From Paenibacillus sp. PvR098 (GTDB lineage Bacteria > Bacillota > Bacilli > Paenibacillales > NBRC-103111): a stretch of 64,000 bases of DNA. The position numbers and the translations under genes were made by a program. Of this stretch, positions 29,136 through 37,123 are shown piece after piece. Below the pieces are notes generated by a model. The model had not been told where the DNA came from. It did not search any database and worked only from the letters and a program-made list of their open reading frames with translations. The stretch spans positions 1 through 64,000 of the forward strand of contig NZ_JAFIBU010000001.1 in the NCBI RefSeq assembly GCF_017833255.1, written 5' to 3'. Positions within the stretch are counted from its first letter, which is position 1. The number at the start of each line of letters is the position of its first letter.

Positions 29136-29339
29136 ATGGAAACAGGAACAGTAAAATGGTTTAACGCTGAAAAAGGTTTTGGTTTTATCGAAGTTGAAGG
29201 CGGGGCTGACGTATTCGTGCATTTTAGCGCGATCCAAGGTGACGGTTATAAGTCATTGGATGAAGGTCAACGTGTTCAGTTTAATGTGACACAAGGTAAC
29301 CGCGGACCACAAGCAGAGAACGTTACGAAAATTTATTAA
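29136..29339 (+). CDS. cold shock protein, CspA family
   Basis: A 67-residue single OB-fold RNA chaperone. [20 protein letters not shown] contains RNP1 (KGFGFI) and the second RNA-binding motif is VFVHF. It binds single-stranded RNA and prevents secondary structure at low temperature. TTTGGAGGAAC precedes the ATG at 29136. A long AT-rich leader follows the tRNA gene, as is usual for csp genes. A terminator follows directly. Confidence 0.95.
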   Translation: METGTVKWFNAEKGFGFIEVEGGADVFVHFSAIQGDGYKSLDEGQRVQFNVTQGNRGPQAENVTKIY

Positions 29340-29349
29340 GATGCGCATC

Positions 29350-29385
29350 AAGCTGCTCCTGACGTTGTAGGAGCAGCTTTTCTTT
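29350..29385 (+). terminator. terminator of the csp gene
   Basis: AAGCTGCTCCT and AGGAGCAGCTT arms with an 8-nt loop are followed by TTCTTTTATT. Confidence 0.88.
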
Positions 29386-29476
29386 TATTTAAGTAGAACC
29401 CTCCCTATAGGGTAATGAAATGGGCATGTACCGTTGTGAAATGGAATATAATTATATATAAAGCGAGGTGTTAAGA

Positions 29477-29749
29477 ATGAATCGAGACGATTTGATAGAA
29501 AAAGTCGCAAAATCAAGCGGTTTTTCAAAAAAGGATGCCGAAAAGGCGGTTGCCAGCGTATTGGATTCGATTTTTGATGCTTTGAAACAAGGAGAAGACG
29601 TTCAACTCAACGGTTTTGGTAATTTTGACGTACGTGATCGTGAAGCCCGTATAGGAAGAAGCCGTAAAACGGGTCAAGAAATAGAACTACCTGCAGGTAA
29701 AATTCCGGTTTTCTCAGCAGGAAAAGCTCTGAAAGAAGCTTTAAATTAA
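29477..29749 (+). CDS. HU family DNA-binding protein
   Basis: A 90-residue nucleoid protein. MNRDDLIEKVAKSSGFSKKD at the N-terminus, the GFGNFDVRDREARIGR beta-arm entry and the DNA-intercalating PAGKIPVFSAGK end are typical of HBsu/HU. It binds DNA as a dimer and bends it. GCGAGGTG lies 8 nt ahead of ATG 29477. It follows the csp gene but has its own promoter region. Confidence 0.95.
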   Translation: MNRDDLIEKVAKSSGFSKKDAEKAVASVLDSIFDALKQGEDVQLNGFGNFDVRDREARIGRSRKTGQEIELPAGKIPVFSAGKALKEALN

Positions 29750-30154
29750 AAGTAGAGAGAAGTGTCAAACAGATAGATACAAAAGGTTCTGAAAATCAAG
29801 CTAATTTTGCTACAATTGATGATATAATTAATTATTATTCTAGCGTACTATCGGCTAGTGAAAAAGAGAAGGATTCAGAAAAAGAGGAAAGCTAGGGAAG
29901 AAGTCCATACCTTTAACATACAAGAAGAAATAAAGGAGCTGCGATGCAGCTCCTTTATCATTTTTGTTTGAATCCTTGTTCGCGAATTCTTTATTATCCG
30001 ATCAGTGTTCTCGATAGAGCCAGAATTGCCTTTGAATGATCCCCGAGTTTGACGGTCAAAGCTTTGTCAGCACGGCATCTTCAATGGTATCCCCCTGAGC
30101 TGCAGGCCATAACCGCAGTACCGTACTCGATCAATTGAATTTATTTAGTACATG
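29750..30154. other. gene-poor stretch with two remnants and a hairpin
   Basis: An open stretch without start codon ends at 29895 and reads FATIDDIINYYSSVLSASEK plus an acidic tail. It could be the end of a lost small gene. On the minus strand, 29994-30130 reads in two shifted frames as AAQGDTIEDAVLTKL and KLGDHSKAILALSRTLIG, probably a frameshifted protein remnant that I cannot name. Between them is the hairpin listed separately. Confidence 0.4.
29930..29970 (+). terminator. hairpin terminator after HU region
   Basis: ATAAAGGAGCTGC and GCAGCTCCTTTAT form a 13-bp perfect stem with a GAT loop, followed by CATTTTTG. It can act in both directions. Confidence 0.8.
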
Positions 30155-30181
30155 CACTTATAGGCTCACACCCACATACAA
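30155..30181 (+). promoter_or_regulatory. sigma-E-like promoter of sigK
   Basis: CATACAAT at 30174-30181 matches the sigma-E -10 consensus. A weak -35 (CACTTAT) lies about 13 bases upstream. It precedes the sigK SD by about 35 bases; sigK in Bacillus is first transcribed by sigma-E in the mother cell. Confidence 0.5.
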
Positions 30182-30230
30182 TGGTAAAGACTCATCGTAC
30201 CGCTTTTAGACTTCCGGGAGGTGTTGGTTA

Positions 30231-30530
30231 GTGCCAGGTTTTTTCAGTGCAATCGCTTTGTTTATCAAGGAATTAATGCTGCTGGTTTCCTATGTAAAGA
30301 ACAATGCTTTCCCTCAACCGCTTGCGGAAGACGAGGAGGAAAAACACCTGAGGCTGATGGCGCAGGGGAATCAACATTCTCGTAATCTATTGATTGAGCA
30401 TAACCTTCGCTTAGTAGCTCATATAGTCAAGACGTTATGTTCAAAGTCCGATGTAAATCATTTGTTTTACAGTGGCGGGTTTTGGTTGTTAAGACAGGAA
30501 GATATCAAATTAAAACCTTTGTGGAAATAG
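30231..30530 (+). CDS. sigK: sigK 5' half (spoIVCB), interrupted by the skin element
   Basis: N-terminal part of the late mother-cell sigma factor sigma-K. Residues 1-67 contain the pro-sequence region ([20 protein letters not shown]) and the start of region 2 ([17 protein letters not shown]). After Lys67 (codon 30429-30431) the frame runs into unrelated skin sequence and stops at 30530, giving a 99-residue dead product. GGGAGGTG precedes the GTG start at 30231. The rest of the gene lies at 44120-44620. Joining after codon 67 gives [16 protein letters not shown], the exact sigma-K sequence. It becomes functional only after excision of the intervening DNA. Confidence 0.96.
   Translation: MPGFFSAIALFIKELMLLVSYVKNNAFPQPLAEDEEEKHLRLMAQGNQHSRNLLIEHNLRLVAHIVKTLCSKSDVNHLFYSGGFWLLRQEDIKLKPLWK
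30427..30432 (+). repeat. left att core of the skin element
   Basis: TCAAGA, shared with 44115-44120; lies across sigK codons 66-68. Flanking bases diverge immediately on both sides. Confidence 0.85.
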
Positions 30531-30684
30531 AGGTGGACAAGCCTTAGAGCTTAAAAACAGTGAGAGTCCAATGCATTTATTTACCTTAGGCTCCACGAGG
30601 CTGCGTGGTTAACCTTTCAATATATTATTAAAACATTAGAAAGGCTGCTTTCCCGTCAAGACGTTAGAGCAGCCTTGATGCTAC

Positions 30685-30855
30685 TTAAATTTCATTTTTG
30701 GGAATACCATTTAAACTTGGGACATAATCGGCCGCTTTATTGCTTGTCAACGTCTGAGCTTCTTCAGTGAAATTATCATTATTCTGTTGATTGTCCTTCT
30801 TATCTGCACGATTATCTGCGCGGTCCATTTTGGGATCGGCGCTATTTTTTGGCAT
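30685..30855 (-). CDS. small hydrophilic protein inside skin
   Basis: A 56-residue protein, very polar (MPKNSADPKMDRADNRADKK, then Asn/Gln-rich), without hydrophobic segments or Cys. The ATG at 30855 has GGAGGTG 8 nt upstream, which supports translation. It resembles small spore or stress peptides in composition only; I do not recognise it. A hairpin (AGGCTGCT/AGCAGCCT, 30640-30676) lies downstream of its stop and may terminate it. Confidence 0.6.
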   Translation of the reverse strand: MPKNSADPKMDRADNRADKKDNQQNNDNFTEEAQTLTSNKAADYVPSLNGIPKNEI

Positions 30856-31490
30856 AACATTCACCTCCATTTTCTCACACATAGTATGAGAAGATGGTTT
30901 GCATTTTATCCCAGCGGTCCCGGAACTATCGACGCTCCGGGTACATTTCTTTGTGCGCGAGGAATTCAAACAGATTCGATATCGTTTTGCTGTCTAGTGA
31001 AAATAAAGGATGAGACTAAAAAATAAAGTATTAGACCGAGAATCCTTCAGTCCCAATAATTTTTTCTGATTCAACATTGACCCCTTTATCCCTAAAGGTT
31101 GGATATCGGACGATTTGGACATGATCCTAGAAGAGGATTACGTAGATAATCTCGATGAATTCGGCGAAAAATTATATATAAATACTCTTATCAAAATAAC
31201 AACGGCCATTAAATAACTGGGCAGTATGAGAAACGCGAAGCAAAAGCAAAAGGGAAATATATTGTGTACAAAGATTGCGACGGATACATTGTCAAAGAAT
31301 ATCCAGATGGGACGGTTATCCCTGTAACCTAGCCCGGTGAATTTTGTAATGGCATTTGACGGATATTAAGCATTGGTGCAACAAGTTAAAGACCCTCGCT
31401 TTGGAGGCTTTGAGTAGGGGCTTTTTCGTTGGAAGAAGAGTAACTTACAAATGTAATCTCATTTACAATTAATTAAAATATAAGCTATTG
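30856..31490 (+). other. degenerate region of skin with two short gene relics
   Basis: No intact gene. About 31078-31216 reads IDPFIPKGWISDDLDMILEE and further to KITTAIK then stop, without a start. A second stretch in a shifted frame ending at 31330 reads GKYIVYKDCDGYIVKEYPDG. The two may be the halves of one frameshifted small gene. The rest is unassigned AT-rich DNA before the ars promoter. Confidence 0.4.
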
Positions 31491-31516
31491 AATATATAAT
31501 CATTTTCTTATATATT
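31491..31516. promoter_or_regulatory. inverted-repeat operator upstream of arsR
   Basis: AATATATAA and TTATATATT are perfect complements separated by 8 bases, 46 bases before the arsR start. AT-rich imperfect dyads of this type are bound by ArsR/SmtB repressors; autoregulation by the ArsR encoded next is inferred. Confidence 0.55.
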
Positions 31517-31561
31517 TATTTTATTATTTAAAATGAGTCTTTGGGGGTACATATTACCAAA

Positions 31562-31894
31562 ATGGTCATCATGGAGAGCAAAGAGATGGAACAAATCCAA
31601 GAGATGTCAGAGATATTCAAATTACTTGGTGATAAAACAAGGCTCACGATCGTAGCGCTCTTAAAAGAAAAAGAGCTTTGTGTATGCGACATCGTTGAGT
31701 TTATAGGCATGTCCCAGCCCGGCATCAGCCAGCATTTGAGAAAGTTAAAAGCTGGCGGATTGGTTAGTGAAAAGAGACAGGGACAATGGATTTATTATTC
31801 CTTGAAAATTGAAGATAAGCCGTATCTTCGAGACCTTTTAAATTATATCCCGTCTTTAAAAGAAATCGAAACTAAAAATAACTGCTGCGAATAG
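31562..31894 (+). CDS. arsR: ArsR arsenic-responsive repressor
   Basis: A 110-residue winged-helix repressor. The metal-sensing ELCVCDIVE in the recognition region contains the CVC pair that binds As(III), and [19 protein letters not shown] is the DNA-recognition helix. A C-terminal NNCCE adds a Cys pair, as in some type I sensors. It releases DNA when arsenite binds and so induces the operon. ATG 31562 is taken as start; TTG 31541 is the upstream alternative and the SD is weak. First of five same-strand genes, with arsB starting 12 bases on. Confidence 0.92.
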   Translation: MVIMESKEMEQIQEMSEIFKLLGDKTRLTIVALLKEKELCVCDIVEFIGMSQPGISQHLRKLKAGGLVSEKRQGQWIYYSLKIEDKPYLRDLLNYIPSLKEIETKNNCCE

Positions 31895-31905
31895 TCGGAG
31901 GACCA

Positions 31906-33303
31906 ATGGCAACTACTGCTTTTATTATTTTTCTAGTGACATTAACGTTTGTAATCTGGCAACCGAAAGGCTTAAATATCGGCTGGTCCGCAGCCGGTGG
32001 AGCTATACTTGCCTTACTATTTGGTGTCGTTAGCTTCACAGATGTCGGGACCGTAACCGGTATCGTGTGGAATGCTACCCTGGCATTTGTAGCCATTATC
32101 TTGATTTCACTGGTACTTGATGAAATTGGATTTTTTGAATGGGCGGCCTTACATATGGCGCGGCTAGCAAATGGAAACGGCACGCTCATGTTCGTTTACA
32201 TTATTTTGCTTGGAGCCGCTGTCGCAGCCCTTTTTGCCAACGATGGGGCAGCTCTTATTATTACGCCCATTGTACTGGCGATGGTCCGGGCACTTAAGTT
32301 TGATGCAAAAATGGTACTGCCGTTTATTATGGCAAGTGGCTTTATTGCCGATACGGCATCCTTGCCGCTTGTAGTAAGCAACCTAGTTAATATCGTGTCT
32401 GCCGATTATTTCGGAATCGGTTTTGCGGAATATGCCAGCCGCATGATTATTCCAAATTTCTTTTCGATTATCTCAAGTCTTGTCGTTTTGTATCTGTTTT
32501 TCCGCAAAAGTATCCCAAAAGATTATAATCTTACGCAGCTAAAAAAGCCAAATGAAGCCATTAAGGATATCAGGTTGTTTAAATTATCTTGGATCATTTT
32601 GGCTGCACTGCTTGTAGCGTATTTCGTAAGTGAATTTTTCTCGATCCCCGTATCTATCGTAGCTGGGATTGCTGCTATTGCATTTCTAATCGCCGCGAGA
32701 AAAAGCCCGGCGATTCATACTTGGAAACTCGTGAAGGGCGCTCCGTGGGCGGTTGTTATTTTCTCGATTGGTATGTATGTGGTTGTTTACGGATTAAGAA
32801 ATGCAGGACTTACGGATGCATTAGGAAGCGTCATTCAAGCGGTTGCAGACCAAGGTTTATTCGCGGCTACAATAGGAATGGGTTTTATTGCTGCGCTCTT
32901 GTCGTCGCTAATGAATAATATGCCGACCGTGATGATCGATGCACTCGCGATCCAAGGAACACAAACCCAAGGCGTGATCCGCGAGGCACTGATTTATGCT
33001 AATGTGATCGGCTCGGATTTAGGTCCGAAAATAACGCCTATCGGTTCCTTGGCGACCCTTCTTTGGCTGCATGTGTTAGCCCGAAAAGACGTCAGAATCA
33101 CATGGGGTACCTATTTTAAAATCGGCATCATATTAACGCTTCCTACATTGTTCATTACACTAACAGGTCTGTACTTGTGGCTGTATGTTATTCAAACGTT
33201 AAACGTCAATGTATGGTTAATCATTGTGGCCATTGTTATCGTGATTGCAATCATTGTGATGATGACGATCAAAACCTTATTAGGTAAAACACAAACCAAA
33301 TGA
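31906..33303 (+). CDS. arsB: ArsB-type arsenite efflux permease
   Basis: A 465-residue membrane protein with about 12 hydrophobic segments. [20 protein letters not shown] near residue 110 and [15 protein letters not shown] near residue 330 are the two half-site loops typical of the ArsB/NhaD (ion transporter) superfamily. It exports arsenite or antimonite. It belongs to the ArsB group, not to the Acr3 group found as 'ArsB' in the B. subtilis skin; the function is shared but the family is unrelated. CGGAGGACC precedes the ATG. Confidence 0.93.
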   Translation: MATTAFIIFLVTLTFVIWQPKGLNIGWSAAGGAILALLFGVVSFTDVGTVTGIVWNATLAFVAIILISLVLDEIGFFEWAALHMARLANGNGTLMFVYIILLGAAVAALFANDGAALIITPIVLAMVRALKFDAKMVLPFIMASGFIADTASLPLVVSNLVNIVSADYFGIGFAEYASRMIIPNFFSIISSLVVLYLFFRKSIPKDYNLTQLKKPNEAIKDIRLFKLSWIILAALLVAYFVSEFFSIPVSIVAGIAAIAFLIAARKSPAIHTWKLVKGAPWAVVIFSIGMYVVVYGLRNAGLTDALGSVIQAVADQGLFAATIGMGFIAALLSSLMNNMPTVMIDALAIQGTQTQGVIREALIYANVIGSDLGPKITPIGSLATLLWLHVLARKDVRITWGTYFKIGIILTLPTLFITLTGLYLWLYVIQTLNVNVWLIIVAIVIVIAIIVMMTIKTLLGKTQTK

Positions 33304-33361
33304 GAACATCAAGGTGCTTAATTGTTTTCTACACTAGATAATACAAAAGGAGAATTTCATC

Positions 33362-33787
33362 ATGGAGAAAAAACCGCTAGTTTACTTTTTGTGCACAGGA
33401 AACTCTTGCAGAAGCCAAATTGCCGACGGATTTTTAAAAGCATTGGGGAGCGACAAATACGAAGTGAAGAGCGCAGGTCTCGAAGCTCATGGCTTAAATC
33501 CCCGAGCGGATCAGGTGATGAAAGAAGCCGGTGTGGATATCAGCAGCCATACGTCCGATGTCATCGATCCGGAAATTTTAAACCGTGCAGATTATGTTAT
33601 TACGCTCTGCGGACACGCTGACGAGCATTGCCCGGTGATTTCTAATAAAAATGTTGTAAAATGGCACTGGGGCTTTGAGGATCCGGCAAAAGCGACGGGT
33701 ACAGAGGAAGAGATTATCACGAAATTCCGTGAAGTCCGTGACTCCATCAAAGACCGTATTGAGCTATTTGTTAAAGAAGGAAAATAA
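33362..33787 (+). CDS. arsC: thioredoxin-coupled arsenate reductase
   Basis: Low-molecular-weight phosphatase-fold enzyme, 141 residues, that reduces As(V) to As(III). The P-loop C11-TGNSC-R17 carries the nucleophile, and the resolving pair C83/C90 lies in [12 protein letters not shown], matching the C10/C82/C89 triad of the Bacillus enzyme. It hands arsenite to the ArsB pump. AAAGGAG precedes the ATG by 12 bases. Confidence 0.96.
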   Translation: MEKKPLVYFLCTGNSCRSQIADGFLKALGSDKYEVKSAGLEAHGLNPRADQVMKEAGVDISSHTSDVIDPEILNRADYVITLCGHADEHCPVISNKNVVKWHWGFEDPAKATGTEEEIITKFREVRDSIKDRIELFVKEGK

Positions 33788-33799
33788 GGAGGGGTAACG

Positions 33800-34267
33800 A
33801 TGGTTAAACGGATGCATGTGGCGCTAAACTGCAGCGATTTAGACAAATCACTGGATTTTTATCGGGCATTCTTCGGAACGGAGCCGACCAAGATTAAAGA
33901 GAATTACGCTAAGTTTGAATTGGACGATCCAGCGCTTCACTTTTCCCTCAATGTTCGTCCATTTGAGAAAAAAGGTGTACTCAACCATTTGGGCTTTCAA
34001 GTTAATAACACCGAAGAAGTGCTTGCGATGGGTGAGCGTTTACGTGAGTCCGGACTTCTTTTAATTGATGAGATGAACACCACTTGCTGCTACGCGGTTC
34101 AAGATAAAGTGTGGGTTTACGATCCGGACGGCAACGCTTGGGAAGTGTTTTTCACAAAGGAGGATTCGGAGTTCGAATCCGCTGGTGAACCTCAGGATCT
34201 GTCGCTCTGCTGCGCGCCACCTTCGGCTCCAGTAGCTATTGAATTTACTGCATTTAAAAAGAAATAA
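33800..34267 (+). CDS. arsI: ArsI C-As lyase (VOC-fold dioxygenase)
   Basis: A 155-residue vicinal-oxygen-chelate enzyme that removes methyl or aryl groups from trivalent organoarsenicals, giving arsenite. The As-binding vicinal cysteines are C96-C97 in NTTCCYAVQDKVWV, at the numbering known for ArsI. The Fe(II) ligands are probably His7 (MHVALNCSD), His62 (NHLGFQV) and Glu near 117 (NAWEVFF). The C-terminal LSLCCAPPSAP adds a second Cys pair. AGGAGGGG precedes the ATG, 13 bases after arsC. The related YqcK sits in the same place in the B. subtilis skin ars operon. Confidence 0.9.
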   Translation: MVKRMHVALNCSDLDKSLDFYRAFFGTEPTKIKENYAKFELDDPALHFSLNVRPFEKKGVLNHLGFQVNNTEEVLAMGERLRESGLLLIDEMNTTCCYAVQDKVWVYDPDGNAWEVFFTKEDSEFESAGEPQDLSLCCAPPSAPVAIEFTAFKKK

Positions 34268-34279
34268 GGAGAGAATGAT

Positions 34280-34726
34280 ATGGAAAAGAATTATCAAAGT
34301 CTTCTTGAAGATAAAATCTTCTTTGGCGGAACCGCGGATGTTAAAGACATGGTGAAGAATGAAGGCGTTGAAGTTATTGTTGATTTGCGCGGCGAAGCCA
34401 CCGAATGCGCGGATCCAACTGCCAATGCAGAATGGATTCAAGTGCCTCTTGGAGATAATGCTGAAGCTCCCCAAGATCAGCTGCTCCAACAGGCGATAAA
34501 CCACGTTGTAGAGGCTTATAATAGCGGTAAGAAGGTTGGATTTCACTGTGGTGGCGGCGGGGGTAGAGCGGGTGCTGTTGCCGTTGGAACATTAATTACA
34601 TTAGGTAAAAGTCAAACGATAGATGAAGCAGAAGCGATTGCAAAAAGCATTCGTCCTAAAGTAAATATCAAGCCTCCGCAACGTGAGGCGCTTGAGAAGA
34701 TTTTCAATAAAGGATTTAATTCATAA
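34280..34726 (+). CDS. dual-specificity-like phosphatase in the ars operon
   Basis: A 148-residue protein with the HCX5R phosphatase loop as HCGGGGGRAG (residues 94-103), preceded by the strand GKKVGFHC and by VIVDLRGEATECADP. The all-glycine loop between Cys and Arg is unusual for tyrosine phosphatases. It lies 13 bases after arsI and just ahead of a terminator, so it is the last gene of the ars unit. HCX5R enzymes include arsenate reductases such as yeast Acr2, so an arsenic role is conceivable; that is inference from context. Confidence 0.75.
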   Translation: MEKNYQSLLEDKIFFGGTADVKDMVKNEGVEVIVDLRGEATECADPTANAEWIQVPLGDNAEAPQDQLLQQAINHVVEAYNSGKKVGFHCGGGGGRAGAVAVGTLITLGKSQTIDEAEAIAKSIRPKVNIKPPQREALEKIFNKGFNS

Positions 34727-34763
34727 TATCTAGAATGAACAACTTTAAGTGAAACTTGCGAAC

Positions 34764-34833
34764 CGGAAGCACCAGCGCTCAAACATAGACCCATTAAGAG
34801 GATCTGTTTGAAGGCGGGTGCTTTCTTTTTTGT
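34764..34833 (+). terminator. terminator of the ars operon
   Basis: GAAGCACC...CTCAAACA pairs with TGTTTGAAGGCGGGTGCTTTC, followed by TTTTTTG. The 215 bases after it hold no intact gene. Confidence 0.75.
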
Positions 34834-35050
34834 AAATTTACTGAAGGACAGAGGTTGTTTAATGAAAAAGCTGGATTGCTCAAATGATTAAAAGCCTTGA
34901 CCCGAGTAAGTTACATCGAATGGTCTGCATCGGCTCTCAATAGGATTATTTTGATACAATCTTGGGAGAGGAAGTCATCTATAAGCAATGCAAGAACTTC
35001 TTCGTTTTTCGATTAGATACCGTTATCTGCTTGCTAGCTAACAACCATAT

Positions 35051-35090
35051 TAAAAGACCGGAAGTCAAAAAACGACCCGGTCTCTTTTTA
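35051..35090. terminator. terminator downstream of copD
   Basis: AAAAGACCGG and CCGGTCTCTTTTT flank a 20-nt loop; it works for the minus-strand copCD unit and possibly from the other side. Confidence 0.7.
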
Positions 35091-35094
35091 CTTC

Positions 35095-36186
35095 CTATTT
35101 AATCCCAAGCATTAATGATAAGTACGTTGTTATTACAAACAATAGGCTCATCATCAAAACCGGGACATATCGTTCTTTTTTATAGAAGAAGTAAAGCATC
35201 AATATGAGTGATAATACTGAAACGGTGGCAAAGGTAACACTCAGTGGACTGAGGCTTAATTGTAATAATGTGTCGGGGCTAACTTCGCCACGAAAGAATA
35301 AGGAAAAGAGCTGGGATGGCTGTAAACCAAATTCTAATGCTTCGGCTATATCATGTGATGGGGTTTGTTGCCCCATGATGGCTGTAATTGAAAATATGAG
35401 AAATGCAATCATGCTTTCAGCCCTCAGCCATGAGACTGGATTAAATTGCGGGTTACGCTTTAATTTATTTTTGATCAAGAAACCATTAAAGAACGCAAAA
35501 ATAAGCAGCGGTATGATGAGCAAATGTTTTATCAGTAGAGCTTGTCCATAAGAAAATACCCAAGAGTGTACGTAATTCGGTTCCAATAAATTCATCATCA
35601 TAAAACCAGCTAAGATCGTAACCCCGACACAAATCATAGATAAAGGACTAAACCATTTCAAGAAGGCTTCCCAATTTCGATTGTCCTTCGCAAACCGGCC
35701 GGTGACGAATAATAATCCAATCCAAACGACGACGGCAAGAAAATGAGCCGTATGCAAAAGAAATCCTTCCCAACGATACATGCCAGAAGAATGGCTTGCC
35801 CAACCAAATGCCACAATTTGCGCTAACGTGAATACGATGGCGACGTAGGGCGTGGTTTTATCATCTTTGAAGGCTTTAACCAAGAATAACATCATCAGCG
35901 GAATGGTTAATCCAATGGACCATAGCCAAGCGTTTCCAACATTAATGTTTATTAATACATCATCAATAAGACTCCAGTAAGTATCTTCAAAAGCATTCGC
36001 GAAAAATTTGATGGCTACATGTACCGGAAAGAAAGAGAGTATTGGAATAGCTGCGCATGCAGCGATTAATACACTTTGGGGTACAACGATATGTGGACGT
36101 TTATCCTCTGGAATAAGTCCAATGATTAATCCTCCGAGTAGAACGGAGAAACTAACATAGAGAAGTGCTTCCGTAACATAAACCAT
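35095..36186 (-). CDS. copD: CopD family copper-resistance membrane protein
   Basis: A 363-residue protein with about nine membrane segments. Conserved His-containing helices include GWASHSSGMYRW, LLHTAHFLAVVVWIG and LLIKHLLIIPLLIFA, which match the CopD domain. CopD works with CopC and is thought to move copper across the membrane. Its ATG overlaps the copC stop by one base (TAATG), so the two are coupled. B. subtilis YcnJ is a CopC-CopD fusion; here the two are separate. Confidence 0.88.
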   Translation of the reverse strand: MVYVTEALLYVSFSVLLGGLIIGLIPEDKRPHIVVPQSVLIAACAAIPILSFFPVHVAIKFFANAFEDTYWSLIDDVLININVGNAWLWSIGLTIPLMMLFLVKAFKDDKTTPYVAIVFTLAQIVAFGWASHSSGMYRWEGFLLHTAHFLAVVVWIGLLFVTGRFAKDNRNWEAFLKWFSPLSMICVGVTILAGFMMMNLLEPNYVHSWVFSYGQALLIKHLLIIPLLIFAFFNGFLIKNKLKRNPQFNPVSWLRAESMIAFLIFSITAIMGQQTPSHDIAEALEFGLQPSQLFSLFFRGEVSPDTLLQLSLSPLSVTFATVSVLSLILMLYFFYKKERYVPVLMMSLLFVITTYLSLMLGIK

Positions 36187-36722
36187 TACTTTCGGCTCCT
36201 AGACCTAAATAATAAAGAAGTTACAATTCCTAGAAAAATGGCTGCAATGATTACATATAAAGATGTTCCGTTATCCTCAGCTAACGGCTTTTCCTCTACA
36301 GGAGTTGCAGCCGCGGCGGGTTCCGGTTTCACGGTTTCTGGTGCAGCAGGCGCCGGGTTAACTGTTTCTGCACTATTTACCGTAAAAACATAATTTCCTT
36401 CAACAGGGTGACTATCCGTCCCTATGATTTTCCAATGAACGGTGTATTCTCCATTGGCTAGAGGCTGCGCAAGGGTTCCTTTTAAATCGCTTCCTTCGAC
36501 GGCTACCTTTTCCGGTTTGATTTTTTGACCTTGATTGTTGGTTAAATCAAAGGTGCTTAATGATCCAAGGTCGGTATTGAACTGCATGGTTATTTCCTTA
36601 ACTTCTTTTGCGATGTTTTCGCCTTTGCTAGGAGTTGAACTTTTCAATCCTGTATGGGCAAAAACCGATGTTGGTATAAAAAACATAAGCATGAGGCTAA
36701 ATAGGACAAAACGTTTAAGCAT
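36186..36722 (-). CDS. copC: CopC domain copper-binding exported protein
   Basis: A 178-residue protein. A signal peptide ends at VFA before HTGLKSSTPSKGENI, which places a His at the mature N-terminus as in copper-brace CopC. A second His appears in GTDSHPVEGNYVFTV. A Pro/Ala/Glu-rich linker and a C-terminal membrane segment (LYVIIAAIFLGIVTSLLF) follow with RSRSRK, so it is anchored at the outer face. AAGGGGGAT precedes ATG 36722. It is the first gene of the copCD pair. Confidence 0.9.
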   Translation of the reverse strand: MLKRFVLFSLMLMFFIPTSVFAHTGLKSSTPSKGENIAKEVKEITMQFNTDLGSLSTFDLTNNQGQKIKPEKVAVEGSDLKGTLAQPLANGEYTVHWKIIGTDSHPVEGNYVFTVNSAETVNPAPAAPETVKPEPAAAATPVEEKPLAEDNGTSLYVIIAAIFLGIVTSLLFRSRSRK

Positions 36723-36847
36723 TTTCGTATCCCCCTTGATTATTTGGATTGCTTTCATAAACCATATTATATCTATCTCATATATATAAAGGATGTATAA
36801 ATGAAACGAAATCTTGAACATTCTCTCTGATCCATAAATATATATTC

Positions 36848-37006
36848 AAATATATAACCTTCTCGCTTGGGATTAAAGTTCTGGCACTAATATTCATTGT
36901 CCCAGGATGGTTAACGCTGTGGCTCGCTATATTCGCGGATCTGGGTGCAACATTGCTTGTCACTTTAAACAGCTTGCGATTGCTAAAAGTACAAGAAATG
37001 AAATAA
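36848..37006 (+). pseudogene. C-terminal remnant of a P1B heavy-metal ATPase
   Basis: In frame to a TAA at 37004: [39 protein letters not shown], then [14 protein letters not shown]. This is the last two membrane helices of CadA/ZntA/CopA-type ATPases. About 52 residues of a protein normally near 700 remain and no start exists. Its own terminator still follows. The rest of the gene was lost, presumably by deletion during assembly of the copper island. Confidence 0.85.
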
Positions 37007-37013
37007 CATAATC

Positions 37014-37050
37014 AATAACGTGCAAACGGAAAATAGGTTTGCACGTTATT
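37014..37050 (+). terminator. 14-bp perfect hairpin after the ATPase remnant
   Basis: AATAACGTGCAAAC and GTTTGCACGTTATT with a 9-nt loop, followed by TTC. It insulates the copper two-component operon from upstream transcription. Confidence 0.8.
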
Positions 37051-37055
37051 TTCAA

Positions 37056-37091
37056 TTCCATCATCATTTCATCAAATATTTGTTGTACGAT
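37056..37091 (+). promoter_or_regulatory. activator box plus -10 of the two-component operon
   Basis: TTCCATCATCATTTCATCA (37056-37074), an 11-base gap, then TACGAT (37086-37091). The identical 19-bp box with the same 11-base gap and a TAAGAT occurs at 40534-40569. There is no good -35, which is typical of activated promoters. Confidence 0.7.
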
Positions 37092-37123
37092 GATGATGAG
37101 TGTTAGGAGAAAAGGAGTTAACC

